A stretch of DNA of 35,808 nucleotides from Flavobacteriaceae bacterium. Its GTDB lineage: Bacteria; Bacteroidota; Bacteroidia; Flavobacteriales; Flavobacteriaceae. A program made the position numbers and the translations under genes. The stretch spans positions 1 to 35,808 of the forward strand of contig JALQVG010000021.1 in the NCBI GenBank assembly GCA_023260435.1, written 5' to 3'. The notes under the pieces were generated by a model. The model searched no databases. It was not told the origin of the DNA and worked only from the letters and a program-made list of their open reading frames with translations. Position 1 is the stretch's first letter, and each line of letters starts with the position of its first letter. Shown here piece by piece: positions 17,660 to 27,212 of this stretch.

Positions 17660-18040
17660 ATGAAAAATAGCTGGTTTTTTTCTGTTGCGTTACTTTTAGT
17701 TACCTATTCGATTCAAGCACAATCTAGGTTTGAATTTTGGCCTCAAGGTCACATCAATGTACTGACTGACTTTGAAGGAGGCCTCTATGTAACCATGGGT
17801 GGGCCTAGTTTTACCCTAGTAAAAAAAGATCAGCTGCAAGCAGGAGTTCATTTTGCCCCCTCTCTGAGAATAAAACCAAGTGCACCAGAAGGCAGAGAAA
17901 TAATGCCGCTTCAAGGACTTGGACTTTTTGTGATTGACCCCCATAAAAAAGTCAGGTATAACCTGCTCAGCTACTACGATAGTCCAGCCAAAAAATGGAC
18001 AGCAGCCATAGGGATTGGTTTTTATTTTAACGCTAAGTAA
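17660..18040 (+). CDS. Small secreted/outer-membrane-like hypothetical protein
   Basis: Signal peptide 'MKNSWFFSVALLLVTYSIQAQ', beta-rich, ends 'GIGFYFNAK' (C-terminal aromatic beta-strand). 1-nt gap to the downstream cytochrome ATG. Confidence 0.6.
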   Translation: MKNSWFFSVALLLVTYSIQAQSRFEFWPQGHINVLTDFEGGLYVTMGGPSFTLVKKDQLQAGVHFAPSLRIKPSAPEGREIMPLQGLGLFVIDPHKKVRYNLLSYYDSPAKKWTAAIGIGFYFNAK

Positions 18041-18041
18041 C

Positions 18042-19085
18042 ATGAAGCAAGGAATGCCCGAGCAAGAGTTTAGAAAACTTGTCCGCAGTATAGGTTGGCT
18101 AGGTGTTTATCTCTTGGGAGCAGTCAGCGCTCTGTTTTTGGGACTTTTTATATTCATGAACCATAAGCCGACACCATCGATTACTGCGCCAACCATACCA
18201 ACACAAATAGCTGCATTATCCATCGCTGAACGAATCGCTCAAAGCGGAGATGCCCAACTTCAAGATGGGTACGCATTTTTTGTACACACGGACGAAACCC
18301 TGGGCCCACAACAAGAAAATCCTGAGAGAAGAGTCACTGGGAACGGATTAAAATGTAGCTCTTGTCATTTAAATGAGGGAACACAGCCATTTGGACTTCC
18401 TCTAAACGGAGTGTCCCAGCGCTTCCCGCAATACCGCGGAAGAGAGGATAAAATAGGCACCCTAGCCGAGCGTGTCAACGGTTGTTTTGCGCGAAGCATG
18501 AATGGCAAAGCCCTGGACACTGCTCAATATGAGATGAAAGCCATCATTTCGTATATCGATTGGTTAGACCTGAATCAAGCAGGAACTGAGGCGCAGAAAG
18601 TTAAGGGATTAAAGCCGATTGAACTACCTAATCGCGCTGTAGATTTGGCCCATGGAAAAGAAGTATACGATCGAGCCTGCGCGCTCTGCCATCAAGGCAA
18701 TGGACTTGGATTAAAAAATCAAGGGGCCATTAGTTATACCTATCCGCCGCTCTGGGGTCCAGATGCCTACAACAATGGCGCTGGGATGAGCAGAGTCATC
18801 ACCGCTGCCCAATTCATCAAAAACAATATGCCTTTTGGGATCAACTATGAGAATCCTATCTTGACCGATGAAGAGGCCTATGATGTAGCTGGATATATCA
18901 ACCAACAACCCAGGCCTCAAAAATCCAACCTGGAAAAGGATTTTCCCAACTTGGTCAAAAAACCGGTCTCCACCCCCTATCCACCTTACCTAGATCCCTT
19001 TCCCCAGAGTCAACACCAAATGGGGCCTTATCCTGAGATCATTGCCTATTACGCCAAGCAATATAAGGAGGAAAAGAAAAACTAA
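18042..19085 (+). CDS. tsdA: Diheme c-type cytochrome, thiosulfate dehydrogenase (TsdA)-like
   Basis: Two CxxCH motifs (CSSCH, CALCH), 'VNGCFARSMNG' (putative Cys heme ligand), 'FIKNNMPFG' (Met ligand context), and an N-terminal TM anchor. Confidence 0.75.
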   Translation: MKQGMPEQEFRKLVRSIGWLGVYLLGAVSALFLGLFIFMNHKPTPSITAPTIPTQIAALSIAERIAQSGDAQLQDGYAFFVHTDETLGPQQENPERRVTGNGLKCSSCHLNEGTQPFGLPLNGVSQRFPQYRGREDKIGTLAERVNGCFARSMNGKALDTAQYEMKAIISYIDWLDLNQAGTEAQKVKGLKPIELPNRAVDLAHGKEVYDRACALCHQGNGLGLKNQGAISYTYPPLWGPDAYNNGAGMSRVITAAQFIKNNMPFGINYENPILTDEEAYDVAGYINQQPRPQKSNLEKDFPNLVKKPVSTPYPPYLDPFPQSQHQMGPYPEIIAYYAKQYKEEKKN

Positions 19086-19094
19086 TCCAGCAGA

Positions 19095-20288
19095 CTAAAA
19101 CAACTGAGGGACAAATTCCCTAAGGTAGATGCGCCAGTTACGCCATATGTGTCCGCCTTCAGATTCTCTGTAGACATAAGGCATCCCCAGTGCGTCGAGT
19201 TTTTGACGATAATCGACATTGGCCTGGTAGAGAAAATCTGTTTTTCCGATCGCCATCCAATACAAAGCAGTTCCGTTAGCTTTTTGCACCGCTAGTGTCT
19301 CATCTATGTTTTGGTAGACTCCGGCGGCATCTTGATCAGCCCTGGGCATGATGGCCGCAGAAAAAAGTCCCACATAGTCGTAGGTGTTAGGGTAAAGACG
19401 TGAAATGTGCATGGCGTGAAATCCACCCATGGATAGACCGGCAATAGCTCGATGTGCTTTGTCTTTTTTTACGCGGTACTGGGACTCAACAAAATTGACG
19501 ATGTCTGGAAAAGAAGCCTCGTACTGACCATTCATGGTTCCAGGAATCATAAACTGAGGTTTGTAATATCCAAGATGGCCTGCGCCAGGTGCTGCATCTT
19601 GGATTACATTGCCATTGGGCATCACTACAATCATAGGTTTCGCATGTCCTTGAGCGATCAAATTGTCCATAATTTGCGCTGTACGACCTAGGGTCATCCA
19701 GGCCTCTTCATCACCTCCAGCACCGTGCAACAAATACAATACCGGGTATTCATGTCCGCTTTGCTCATATCCAGCAGGGGTGTAAATAGTCAATCTGCGA
19801 TCCATTCCAAGACCTGGAGCATCATACCAACGGTGGGCCAATGTGCCGTGGGGCACATCCTGAACCGCATAATCTGCCGCAAAGTCTTGAGCTACCAAAA
19901 AAATATTTTTGGTGCTGGCCACATCCCTGATGTAAAAGGGATTGTTCGGATCTGTAGTCTCATAACCATCGACGATCACCGAATAGCTGTACAGTTCTGG
20001 GGCCAATGCAGGGGTTTCATACACCCAAAGTCCATTTTGATCTTTAGTCATCAAAGCTTTGATGGGCGCATCCGCTTCACCATAAGGCGTATTCACTTTT
20101 TCTGTCGGCAAAAAATCTCCCGTAATTCGCACCTCTTGTGCTAGGGGTGCATAAATGCGAAACACCACGCTTTGGTCTGATTTTACCTCAGGTGAGTTAA
20201 TGTTTTGGGCATTAAACAGGGCTTCTTGGGCCTGTATTCCAAGGATAGATAGCAATGCACAGAGGTAAAAAAGAGTGTATTTCATCAT
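19095..20288 (-). CDS. Secreted esterase family protein (N-terminal CBM48-like domain plus alpha/beta hydrolase)
   Basis: 'YPVLYLLHGAGGDEEAWMTLGR', 'AIAGLSMGGFHAMHISR' nucleophile elbow, 'ESEGGHIWRNWRIYLREF'. N-terminal 'VVFRIYAPLAQEVRITGDF'. Confidence 0.9.
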   Translation of the reverse strand: MMKYTLFYLCALLSILGIQAQEALFNAQNINSPEVKSDQSVVFRIYAPLAQEVRITGDFLPTEKVNTPYGEADAPIKALMTKDQNGLWVYETPALAPELYSYSVIVDGYETTDPNNPFYIRDVASTKNIFLVAQDFAADYAVQDVPHGTLAHRWYDAPGLGMDRRLTIYTPAGYEQSGHEYPVLYLLHGAGGDEEAWMTLGRTAQIMDNLIAQGHAKPMIVVMPNGNVIQDAAPGAGHLGYYKPQFMIPGTMNGQYEASFPDIVNFVESQYRVKKDKAHRAIAGLSMGGFHAMHISRLYPNTYDYVGLFSAAIMPRADQDAAGVYQNIDETLAVQKANGTALYWMAIGKTDFLYQANVDYRQKLDALGMPYVYRESEGGHIWRNWRIYLREFVPQLF

Positions 20289-20296
20289 TGAGTAGT

Positions 20297-20668
20297 TTAC
20301 GATTTTTTAAAGGTTTGCATCAGGCGGTAAAAAAATAACGGCGTAATCAACAGGCCTGCAGAAAAGAATCCAATGGACCAATTGGTTATTGCCCAGCCAA
20401 AAAAATCACTGGTCATCCAGAGGGTATTGGCCATTAACCAAAAACCGATCAACAGGTGCTCCAAGCGCTGAAATGAACTTTTCGACACCCCTATCAGGTA
20501 CAGGGATATCAAAATGGTAGGGAGTGCAAAGGTCAAGGATATCAATTCTAAAACCGGTTTATGCGCTTCAAAATGAAGTGCGCCAAACCAAAAAGCGTCT
20601 TTGATAATCCAAAGCGGGAAATGCGCGTATTCCAATACTTTATGGCGCACTGCGGTTGAGTTTTCCAA
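20297..20668 (-). CDS. Small multi-pass membrane protein, unknown function
   Basis: 123 aa with about 3-4 hydrophobic segments. Same strand and 8-nt gap before the esterase gene. Confidence 0.6.
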   Translation of the reverse strand: MENSTAVRHKVLEYAHFPLWIIKDAFWFGALHFEAHKPVLELISLTFALPTILISLYLIGVSKSSFQRLEHLLIGFWLMANTLWMTSDFFGWAITNWSIGFFSAGLLITPLFFYRLMQTFKKS

Positions 20669-20752
20669 TAGAGCAGAAATGGTTAGTCGAATAAAAATAG
20701 AAAAAAATGGCTGCGCTAATTCAATGCAGTTTGAAAATCAAAACACACTTGC

Positions 20753-21082
20753 TTATTCAGCCTCAAAACCGTACTCCCGTTCAACGACGGCAATTCGAAG
20801 TTTATAACTCTGATACCATTGCTTTTTACCCAAAGCTTTGGCGCGTTGATGCAAGGCATTGTCCCGCCAATACTTGAGTGATTCCATGTCCTTCCAGTAG
20901 GAAATATTGATGCCAAATCCGTCGGGGGTTCTAAAATTTTCTACCCCTAAAAATCCTTCAATCCCTTGGATTTCTTGAAAAGTAGCCTCGTTCATTTCTT
21001 CATACCCCGCTTCAACTGAGGTGCGAATAGACGTGAATATGGCACAGACATATGGGGGCTGGGGCGTTTGGCAAATAGACAT
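20753..21082 (-). CDS. Antibiotic biosynthesis monooxygenase (ABM)-domain protein
   Basis: 'FLGVENFRTPDGFGINISYWKDMESLKYWRDNALHQRAKALGKKQWYQSYKLRIAVVEREYGF'. Confidence 0.88.
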   Translation of the reverse strand: MSICQTPQPPYVCAIFTSIRTSVEAGYEEMNEATFQEIQGIEGFLGVENFRTPDGFGINISYWKDMESLKYWRDNALHQRAKALGKKQWYQSYKLRIAVVEREYGFEAE

Positions 21083-21170
21083 AAGCGATATTTTTCCTAA
21101 ATATAATTAAGCCTTTTGGATTTAGAGCTCAGGCGATAAATTGTTTAACTTCACCCGCAAATTCTTCCTC

Positions 21171-22391
21171 ATGGCCGAGAAAAAACCAGCCGCGCTTGTA
21201 TTCATCTTTATCACAATTCTGATTGACGTTATCGGCCTGGGCATTATCATTCCCATCATCCCCACCCTGATTCAAGAAATCACCGGTGAAGGAATCAGCC
21301 AAGCATCTGTTTATGGAGGCTGGTTGTTGTTTGCCTACGCGGGCATGCAATTTTTGTTTGCTCCGATCATCGGAGGATTGAGTGACCAGTTTGGCCGTAG
21401 ACCTGTGATTTTAGCCTCATTGTTGGGGTTTGGTTTGGACTATGTAGTAGCGTCTTTAGCACCCAGCCTGTCCTGGTTGTTTATCGCCCGAATCATTGCG
21501 GGAATTACCGGGGCGAGTTTCACATCAGCCTCAGCCTACATCGCTGACATTTCCACCCCGGACAAAAGAGCACAAAATTTTGGAATGATTGGAGCGGCAT
21601 TTGGTCTGGGATTCATTGTGGGCCCGGTGCTGGGAGGGCTTCTGGGTTCATTTGGTCCGAGAGTTCCTTTTTGGACCGCTGCTTGTTTTAGCTTGACTAA
21701 TGCCCTGTATGGGTACTTTGTGTTACCCGAGTCCCTTGCTCCTGAAAAAAGAAGGAAATTTGACATCAAAAGGGCCAACCCGCTGGGTTCGTTCCTAAGG
21801 CTCAAAAAGTTTCCCGCTATCTTCTCTCTTGCGGTTTCCATGTTTTTCCTCTACCTCGCAGGTCAAGTGAACCCCAGTATTTGGTCGTACTTCACCATGT
21901 TGGAATTTGGGTTCAACGAGGCTTGGGTAGGCTACTCCTTAGGCTTTGTCGGCATCATGGTAGCCCTGGTTCAAGGTGTCTTCATCCGCAAAGTGATCAA
22001 ACGCCTAGGGGAGTGGAAAACAGTATTTATCGGCTTGGTATTTTCCGTACTAGGTTTGATCTCATTTGCCTATGCCTCGCAGGCCTGGATGTTGTTTTTG
22101 TTGATCATTCCCTTCTCCTTCGGTGGACTTGCTGGACCCGGTCTACAAGGAATCATCTCCAAGCAAGTGCCCGATAATGAACAGGGAGAATTACAAGGAT
22201 CCATTACTTCGCTGATGAGTGTGAGTGCTGTTTTAGCTCCGCCGATCTACACTACCCTCTTTGAATACTTTACCAAAGAGCCTACGAAACTGTTTTTTCC
22301 TGGAGCGCCGTTTATCATGTCCGCTCTATTCTGCTTGCTGTCAACGATCTTAGTTTTGAGGTCGTATCAAAAACACCATAAGGGGGCTTAA
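21171..22391 (+). CDS. MFS transporter (TCR/Tet family)
   Basis: 'IDVIGLGIIIPIIPTLIQEI', 'GGLSDQFGRRPVIL', 'SAYIADISTPDKRAQNFGMIGAAFGLGFIVGPVLGG'. Confidence 0.92.
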   Translation: MAEKKPAALVFIFITILIDVIGLGIIIPIIPTLIQEITGEGISQASVYGGWLLFAYAGMQFLFAPIIGGLSDQFGRRPVILASLLGFGLDYVVASLAPSLSWLFIARIIAGITGASFTSASAYIADISTPDKRAQNFGMIGAAFGLGFIVGPVLGGLLGSFGPRVPFWTAACFSLTNALYGYFVLPESLAPEKRRKFDIKRANPLGSFLRLKKFPAIFSLAVSMFFLYLAGQVNPSIWSYFTMLEFGFNEAWVGYSLGFVGIMVALVQGVFIRKVIKRLGEWKTVFIGLVFSVLGLISFAYASQAWMLFLLIIPFSFGGLAGPGLQGIISKQVPDNEQGELQGSITSLMSVSAVLAPPIYTTLFEYFTKEPTKLFFPGAPFIMSALFCLLSTILVLRSYQKHHKGA

Positions 22392-22427
22392 ACAGATTTA
22401 AGTTGGCGTATTTACAGGCAAATACCT

Positions 22428-22435
22428 TAAATTTG
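22428..22435 (+). promoter_or_regulatory. Putative -7 element TAAATTTG with upstream TTG at 22403-22405
   Basis: TAnnTTTG match 23 nt upstream of the tpx ATG. A TTG triplet lies 22 nt further upstream. Confidence 0.45.
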
Positions 22436-22457
22436 TGCCACCTAAAAACCCGCAATT

Positions 22458-22955
22458 ATGGCCACTGTTACCCTTAAAGGAAATCCGATTGAAACGGTAG
22501 GAACCCTACCAGCTGTAGGCTCAAAAGCTCCAGCATTTACATTAACTGCTAAAGACCTCAGTGAAAAAACACTAGCTGATTACGCAGGAAAAAATATAGT
22601 ACTCAATATTTTCCCCAGTGTTGACACAGGTACTTGTGCTGCCTCAGTGCGTGCGTTTAACGCTCAGGCGGCTGCCTTAGAAAATACCGTGGTATTGTGT
22701 GTGTCCAAAGATCTACCATTTGCACAAACCCGTTTTTGTGGAGCTGAAGGCATTGAAAATGTCGCTATGCTCTCCGACTTTAGAGATGGGAATTTTGGCG
22801 CCGCCTATGGATTGAGCTTTGTAAGCGGACCTTTGGCTCCTTTACACTCCAGAGCCGTTGTCGTTATCGATGCTCAAGGAACTGTAGTCTATACCGAACA
22901 AGTGGGTGAAATTGTGGATGAACCCAACTACACAGCTGCATTAGCTGCTTTGTAA
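22458..22955 (+). CDS. tpx: Thiol peroxidase
   Basis: Tpx signature '[23 protein letters not shown]' and '[25 protein letters not shown]'. Confidence 0.95.
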   Translation: MATVTLKGNPIETVGTLPAVGSKAPAFTLTAKDLSEKTLADYAGKNIVLNIFPSVDTGTCAASVRAFNAQAAALENTVVLCVSKDLPFAQTRFCGAEGIENVAMLSDFRDGNFGAAYGLSFVSGPLAPLHSRAVVVIDAQGTVVYTEQVGEIVDEPNYTAALAAL

Positions 22956-22972
22956 ATCGATTTCATCGTAAA

Positions 22973-23015
22973 AAAAGAGACGGCTGAACTATTTGGTTTG
23001 ACCGTCTTTTCTTTT
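22973..23015. terminator. Probable bidirectional terminator between convergent tpx and trx
   Basis: Stem AGACGG/CCGTCT (22978-22983 with 23002-23007) with an A-tract on the left and a T-tract on the right. Confidence 0.6.
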
Positions 23016-23044
23016 GTAAGGGGTATTTAATATATAATTCCTCA

Positions 23045-23404
23045 CTAAACCGTGTGCAACAACTCCTTTTGAATGATTTCTTCCAGGGTGTGCTTGGGTA
23101 AAGCGCCTGCTTGCATCATGGGTTGTTTGTCCATGGGGATAAACAAAATACTGGGAATACTGCGGATTTGGAAAACGGCTGACAATTCCTGTTCCACTTC
23201 TGTGTCCACTTTGTAGATCGTGATTTCGGGATTTTCATCGCTTAGTTCCTCTAAAATCGGGGCCACCATTTTACAGGGACCACACCAATCTGCGTAAAAG
23301 TCGATAATTGCTGGTTTTTTTCCTTTGTATTCCCAGGTTTGGTGGGTGGTGTAATCAAAGATTTCCTCTTTGAATAGCTGAGTAGTCAATTTAACTGTTG
23401 GCAT
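23045..23404 (-). CDS. Thioredoxin
   Basis: 'IIDFYADWCGPCKMVAPILEELS' active site and 'RSIPSILFI' cis-Pro motif. Confidence 0.95.
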   Translation of the reverse strand: MPTVKLTTQLFKEEIFDYTTHQTWEYKGKKPAIIDFYADWCGPCKMVAPILEELSDENPEITIYKVDTEVEQELSAVFQIRSIPSILFIPMDKQPMMQAGALPKHTLEEIIQKELLHTV

Positions 23405-23537
23405 CGCTGAATAATTTTAAGGCAAATTTACCCAAGGACAACTAGACAGCGTGTAACTCAAGTTTCCTTGAATCCCGGAAACATAACCAGGTACATCGAT
23501 AGAATAATTGCAGATATTTGCCTGAGAAATATCTGAG

Positions 23538-24524
23538 ATGCCTATTATACCCGCCCAAAGAAAGCACAGCGCAGCCCTGGTGCCTCTTGCTAAAGCTTCT
23601 TTTTTACATGCCCATGGCCACAGTGCCGCTCCTTCAATTATCGAGGATTTTGTCACGAGAAATTACCAAGAAAAGGCGCTGGGAGATTCTATTGAACTCG
23701 ATAAAAACACCTACTTCATCTCGGTGGATCAAGAACGGATTACCGGATACTCAAATCTTGTGGTTGATCAACCCAACACCTACCTGCCTGGAAAAAAAGT
23801 AGCCTTACTCGACCGGCTTTACCTAGATCCTGAATTTTTTGGTCAAGGAATAGCCCATGATCTGTTGGAACACAACAAACAATATGCATTGGATCAGGGA
23901 TGTGTAGGCATATGGCTCAATGTGTGGACGGAAAATTACAGAGCCTTACGATTTTACCTGAAAAATGGATTTCAAAATATCGGTGATACCGCCTATCGAT
24001 TGTCCCCTACCCATGTGAATCCAAATTATGTGATGTACCTGCCCCTGGAAACAGATCCCGATCAAATAAAGATGCGCCCCTATCAACCTGGGGATGCATC
24101 CGCTTTTAAATCACTGAACATCGAGTGGCTTGAAAGCTACTTCCAAGTAGAGCCGATTGATCATCAAGTACTGGGCAATCCAACAACGGAAATTATCCAG
24201 CCGGGCGGATATATATTTATGGCAGAGCGCCAGGGAAAAACCATAGGCACCTATGCGTTTATTAAAAAAAATGATGGGGTATATGAGTTCAGCAAAATGG
24301 CTATCGATCCAACTCAAAGGGGCATGGGCTTCGGCCAATTCATGCTCGACCACGCCCTGACTTGGGCCAAAGTACATCGTTGGGCCAAGATTTTGCTGTA
24401 CTCCAACACTAAACTTGAAAATGCCATCCACCTGTACCGCAAAAATGGATTTGTTGAAATTCCCCTGGAAAAAGAGGTGATCTACAGCCGGGGAAATATA
24501 AAGATGGAATACTCTATCAATTAA
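23538..24524 (+). CDS. Tandem-domain GNAT N-acetyltransferase
   Basis: Two acetyl-CoA-binding regions: 'LLDRLYLDPEFFGQGIAHDLLEHN' and 'EFSKMAIDPTQRGMGFGQFMLDHAL'. Confidence 0.9.
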   Translation: MPIIPAQRKHSAALVPLAKASFLHAHGHSAAPSIIEDFVTRNYQEKALGDSIELDKNTYFISVDQERITGYSNLVVDQPNTYLPGKKVALLDRLYLDPEFFGQGIAHDLLEHNKQYALDQGCVGIWLNVWTENYRALRFYLKNGFQNIGDTAYRLSPTHVNPNYVMYLPLETDPDQIKMRPYQPGDASAFKSLNIEWLESYFQVEPIDHQVLGNPTTEIIQPGGYIFMAERQGKTIGTYAFIKKNDGVYEFSKMAIDPTQRGMGFGQFMLDHALTWAKVHRWAKILLYSNTKLENAIHLYRKNGFVEIPLEKEVIYSRGNIKMEYSIN

Positions 24525-24541
24525 CCATCTGACAAAGTGTA

Positions 24542-24549
24542 TAAATTTG
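24542..24549 (+). promoter_or_regulatory. Putative -7 element TAAATTTG
   Basis: Exact TAnnTTTG match, 32 nt upstream of the ATG at 24581. Confidence 0.4.
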
Positions 24550-24580
24550 GGTATCTTCCTGGCCTAAATAAGAAAAGACC

Positions 24581-25045
24581 ATGAAAAGACTTTTTACCAC
24601 CATTGCATGTAGCATTTTATTATTGGGCGCCCTAAGTGCACAGACCAAAGTGAGTGAAAAAGATGTTTGGGGTACTTGGCGTTTTCACTTAAAGCTAAAC
24701 GAAGTTGCCAAAAGCGATACAGCCGACCTCAATTTTCTAGAAAAAGCTGTGGTTGGCGCCGTATCGGGTATTGTGGATACCGCTATGGAACAGGTAGACA
24801 TTCAATTCAATTTTAAAAAGTCCAAGGAACTGGTAGTAGTGGTTCATGAACACGAAACCAAAAAGAAAACGGAACAAAGCATCGAATGGTTCATCAATGC
24901 CAAAGGACAACTGGAAATAAGCGACCTAAAGAACGACAAAGTAAACATTGACAACGACGGGGTTTGGATGATGCTTAACCGCCGGTTAGTCCCCGTGGAA
25001 AACGGAAAAGCCACCAAAGGAATCTACCTGGAGCGGGTGCAATAA
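24581..25045 (+). CDS. Secreted hypothetical protein
   Basis: Signal peptide 'MKRLFTTIACSILLLGALSAQ'. Lipocalin-like pattern 'VSEKDVWGTWRFHLKL', unassigned. Confidence 0.65.
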   Translation: MKRLFTTIACSILLLGALSAQTKVSEKDVWGTWRFHLKLNEVAKSDTADLNFLEKAVVGAVSGIVDTAMEQVDIQFNFKKSKELVVVVHEHETKKKTEQSIEWFINAKGQLEISDLKNDKVNIDNDGVWMMLNRRLVPVENGKATKGIYLERVQ

Positions 25046-25072
25046 CTCATCCCTCTCCATCAAATCTTCTAT

Positions 25073-26371
25073 TTACTTTGGAAGTGATTCAAAGTCAATC
25101 AAAGGCGCTTGGTTATTGACCGGCAAGTCAAAAAAAGTATCTGGTAAAACAGTACCTTGAAAAAAACCTCCATTTTTTAGGAAAAATCGATTGTCTCGTA
25201 TACCTCCTAAAAAATCTAATCGATATTGACGTCGTCCTATGTCATCGGTGGTAAACTTTGCCTGGGTCAGCGGAATCCATCTTTGGTCAGTGGTAAATAC
25301 CCATGGTGTGTTGTAATTTACTTCCCGAGATAAGTAGCCTTGATGATCCTCGAAGTTTTCCAAAAAAGCATGAGGGTTTGTATACCAAGTATCCGTCATA
25401 GGCCTTAAAAAGCTGGCAATTAACTGCCATGGTCCGGTAGACTCCCTAAAATATGCCGTAAACACTGTATTTCCCTGTCCGTCTGGATGGGCGCTGCTCA
25501 AAAAACTGTACTTGACACCTGACTTCCAAGGGAATACTAAATAACTCTGCCCGCCTGAACCTTCATTGCCAAACATTCCTGTATATACCTCTGGGCCTTT
25601 GGCTAGCAGCTTGATACGGTATTGTTCTGGAATTTGATTGGGGTCGTCTGTTTGGTATGGGCTCCAAACAGAAAAAAGTACACGTCGTTCCACAGGGCTA
25701 TTGACTTGAATACCAAAATAGCCCTGGGCAAATCCATTGGCCATAAAGTAAGAACCCACAATGTCAGCGCCAGAGGGAACTGTTAGTTCGGTGTAATAAT
25801 AGGCGATGTCTGTTTGATCAGGAGGGGTAAATGACAGGTGAACTGACGGTCCACGACGACCCCAATAAAAACGATTATCTGTATTATCTCGAACAAAATA
25901 AGAGGTGATCGGTTGCTGGGTGTGCAGTCGAATTTCTTTTAGATTTGGATAATTAACCTGTCCCGAAATCCCTTGAATAGAGATCTTGTTATAACCAATT
26001 TCAAAATCAAATAGCCCGACTTTATGATCGCTAAAAACTTCAGGGGAAATGTCCACTTGCTTGTTTTGGCCATTGATGGATACCGATAAAACAGATGGCA
26101 AAGAAGCGTTTCCATCAAGCGACACCAAAAATCTTCCCGGTTGAGTTACACATACAAAAACATCCCAAACGGTCTTAGAATCTTGCCATGAGGCAATTCC
26201 TTGCTGAGAAATCAAGTTTTGATGGTCCTTATCTGAGGTAAAGGTATTACCGCCTAATGGAATGCTTGTTGAATGCTTCCAAAGCGAATAGTCTGTATTC
26301 TTCTGCAAATCCAACTCTTGCGCGGAACACGCGCCAAACAATAAACCAAACAAAAAAACCAATTGCTTCAT
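25073..26371 (-). CDS. DUF3472-domain secreted protein (with DUF5077-like N-terminus)
   Basis: Signal/lipobox 'LLFGACSA'. 'RRGPSVHLSFTPP..IAYYYTELTVPSGADIVGSYFMANGFAQGYFGIQVNS' and 'FLENFEDHQGY' resemble DUF3472. Confidence 0.75.
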   Translation of the reverse strand: MKQLVFLFGLLFGACSAQELDLQKNTDYSLWKHSTSIPLGGNTFTSDKDHQNLISQQGIASWQDSKTVWDVFVCVTQPGRFLVSLDGNASLPSVLSVSINGQNKQVDISPEVFSDHKVGLFDFEIGYNKISIQGISGQVNYPNLKEIRLHTQQPITSYFVRDNTDNRFYWGRRGPSVHLSFTPPDQTDIAYYYTELTVPSGADIVGSYFMANGFAQGYFGIQVNSPVERRVLFSVWSPYQTDDPNQIPEQYRIKLLAKGPEVYTGMFGNEGSGGQSYLVFPWKSGVKYSFLSSAHPDGQGNTVFTAYFRESTGPWQLIASFLRPMTDTWYTNPHAFLENFEDHQGYLSREVNYNTPWVFTTDQRWIPLTQAKFTTDDIGRRQYRLDFLGGIRDNRFFLKNGGFFQGTVLPDTFFDLPVNNQAPLIDFESLPK

Positions 26372-26469
26372 CTGCGCTAATTTATCATTTATGACTTAGG
26401 TGTTCTGTGAAAATCCACCAAAATTGAATCATCGGGAATAGGGTCGATTAATTCCTGTATTTTTATACT

Positions 26470-27195
26470 ATGAGTTTACTTGAATTATTACAAAAAAGAC
26501 GGTCCGTACGCGTTTTTGATCCCGAAAAGCCCATAAGTCAAGAGGAAGTGCGTCGCTGTATTGAAATGGCCACGCTAGCCCCCAACAGCTCAAACATGCA
26601 GCTGTGGCAGATGATTCACTTGGTTGACCCAAAGTGGAAAGAACCCTTAACCAGAGCGTGTTTGGGTCAATCTGCTGCGTCTACAGCCCAACAATGGGTG
26701 GTCTTTGTAACCCGGCAAGATTTATATCGATCTCGTGCAAAGTATATCCTGGCATTTGAGAAAAACAATATTGCGACCTACAGCCCAGAATCCAGAAAAG
26801 CCAAAAGAATCGCGGACAGAGAAGTCTACTACGGAAAAATCATGCCTTTTTTATACGGGCGCTTTTTTAGAGTATTTGGTCTGATTCGGGTGTTGATGGT
26901 TGAAGTTATGGGGTTATTTCGCCCGGTTGTTCGCGAAGTCTCAGAAAGCCAAATGCGCGCAGTAGTCCACAAATCTTGTGCCTTGGCAGCCCAAACGTTT
27001 ATGCTGGCTATGGCTGAAAAAGGGTATGACACTTGTCCCATGGAAGGTTTTGACAGTAAACTGGTTAAGAAAATGCTCGATCTTCCACGAGGAACCAACA
27101 TCAATATGATCATTTCTTGCGGAATCCGCAAAGAAGAAGGAATCTGGGGCGAGCGATGTCGTGTCCCTTTTGATCAGGTTTATGAAATCAAATAA
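26470..27195 (+). CDS. Nitroreductase family protein
   Basis: 'LLELLQKRRSVRVFDPEKPISQEEVRRCIEMATLAPNSSNMQLW' and 'AQTFMLAMAEKGYDTCPMEGF'. Confidence 0.92.
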   Translation: MSLLELLQKRRSVRVFDPEKPISQEEVRRCIEMATLAPNSSNMQLWQMIHLVDPKWKEPLTRACLGQSAASTAQQWVVFVTRQDLYRSRAKYILAFEKNNIATYSPESRKAKRIADREVYYGKIMPFLYGRFFRVFGLIRVLMVEVMGLFRPVVREVSESQMRAVVHKSCALAAQTFMLAMAEKGYDTCPMEGFDSKLVKKMLDLPRGTNINMIISCGIRKEEGIWGERCRVPFDQVYEIK

Positions 27196-27212
27196 TTATT
27201 GACCACTCAGAA

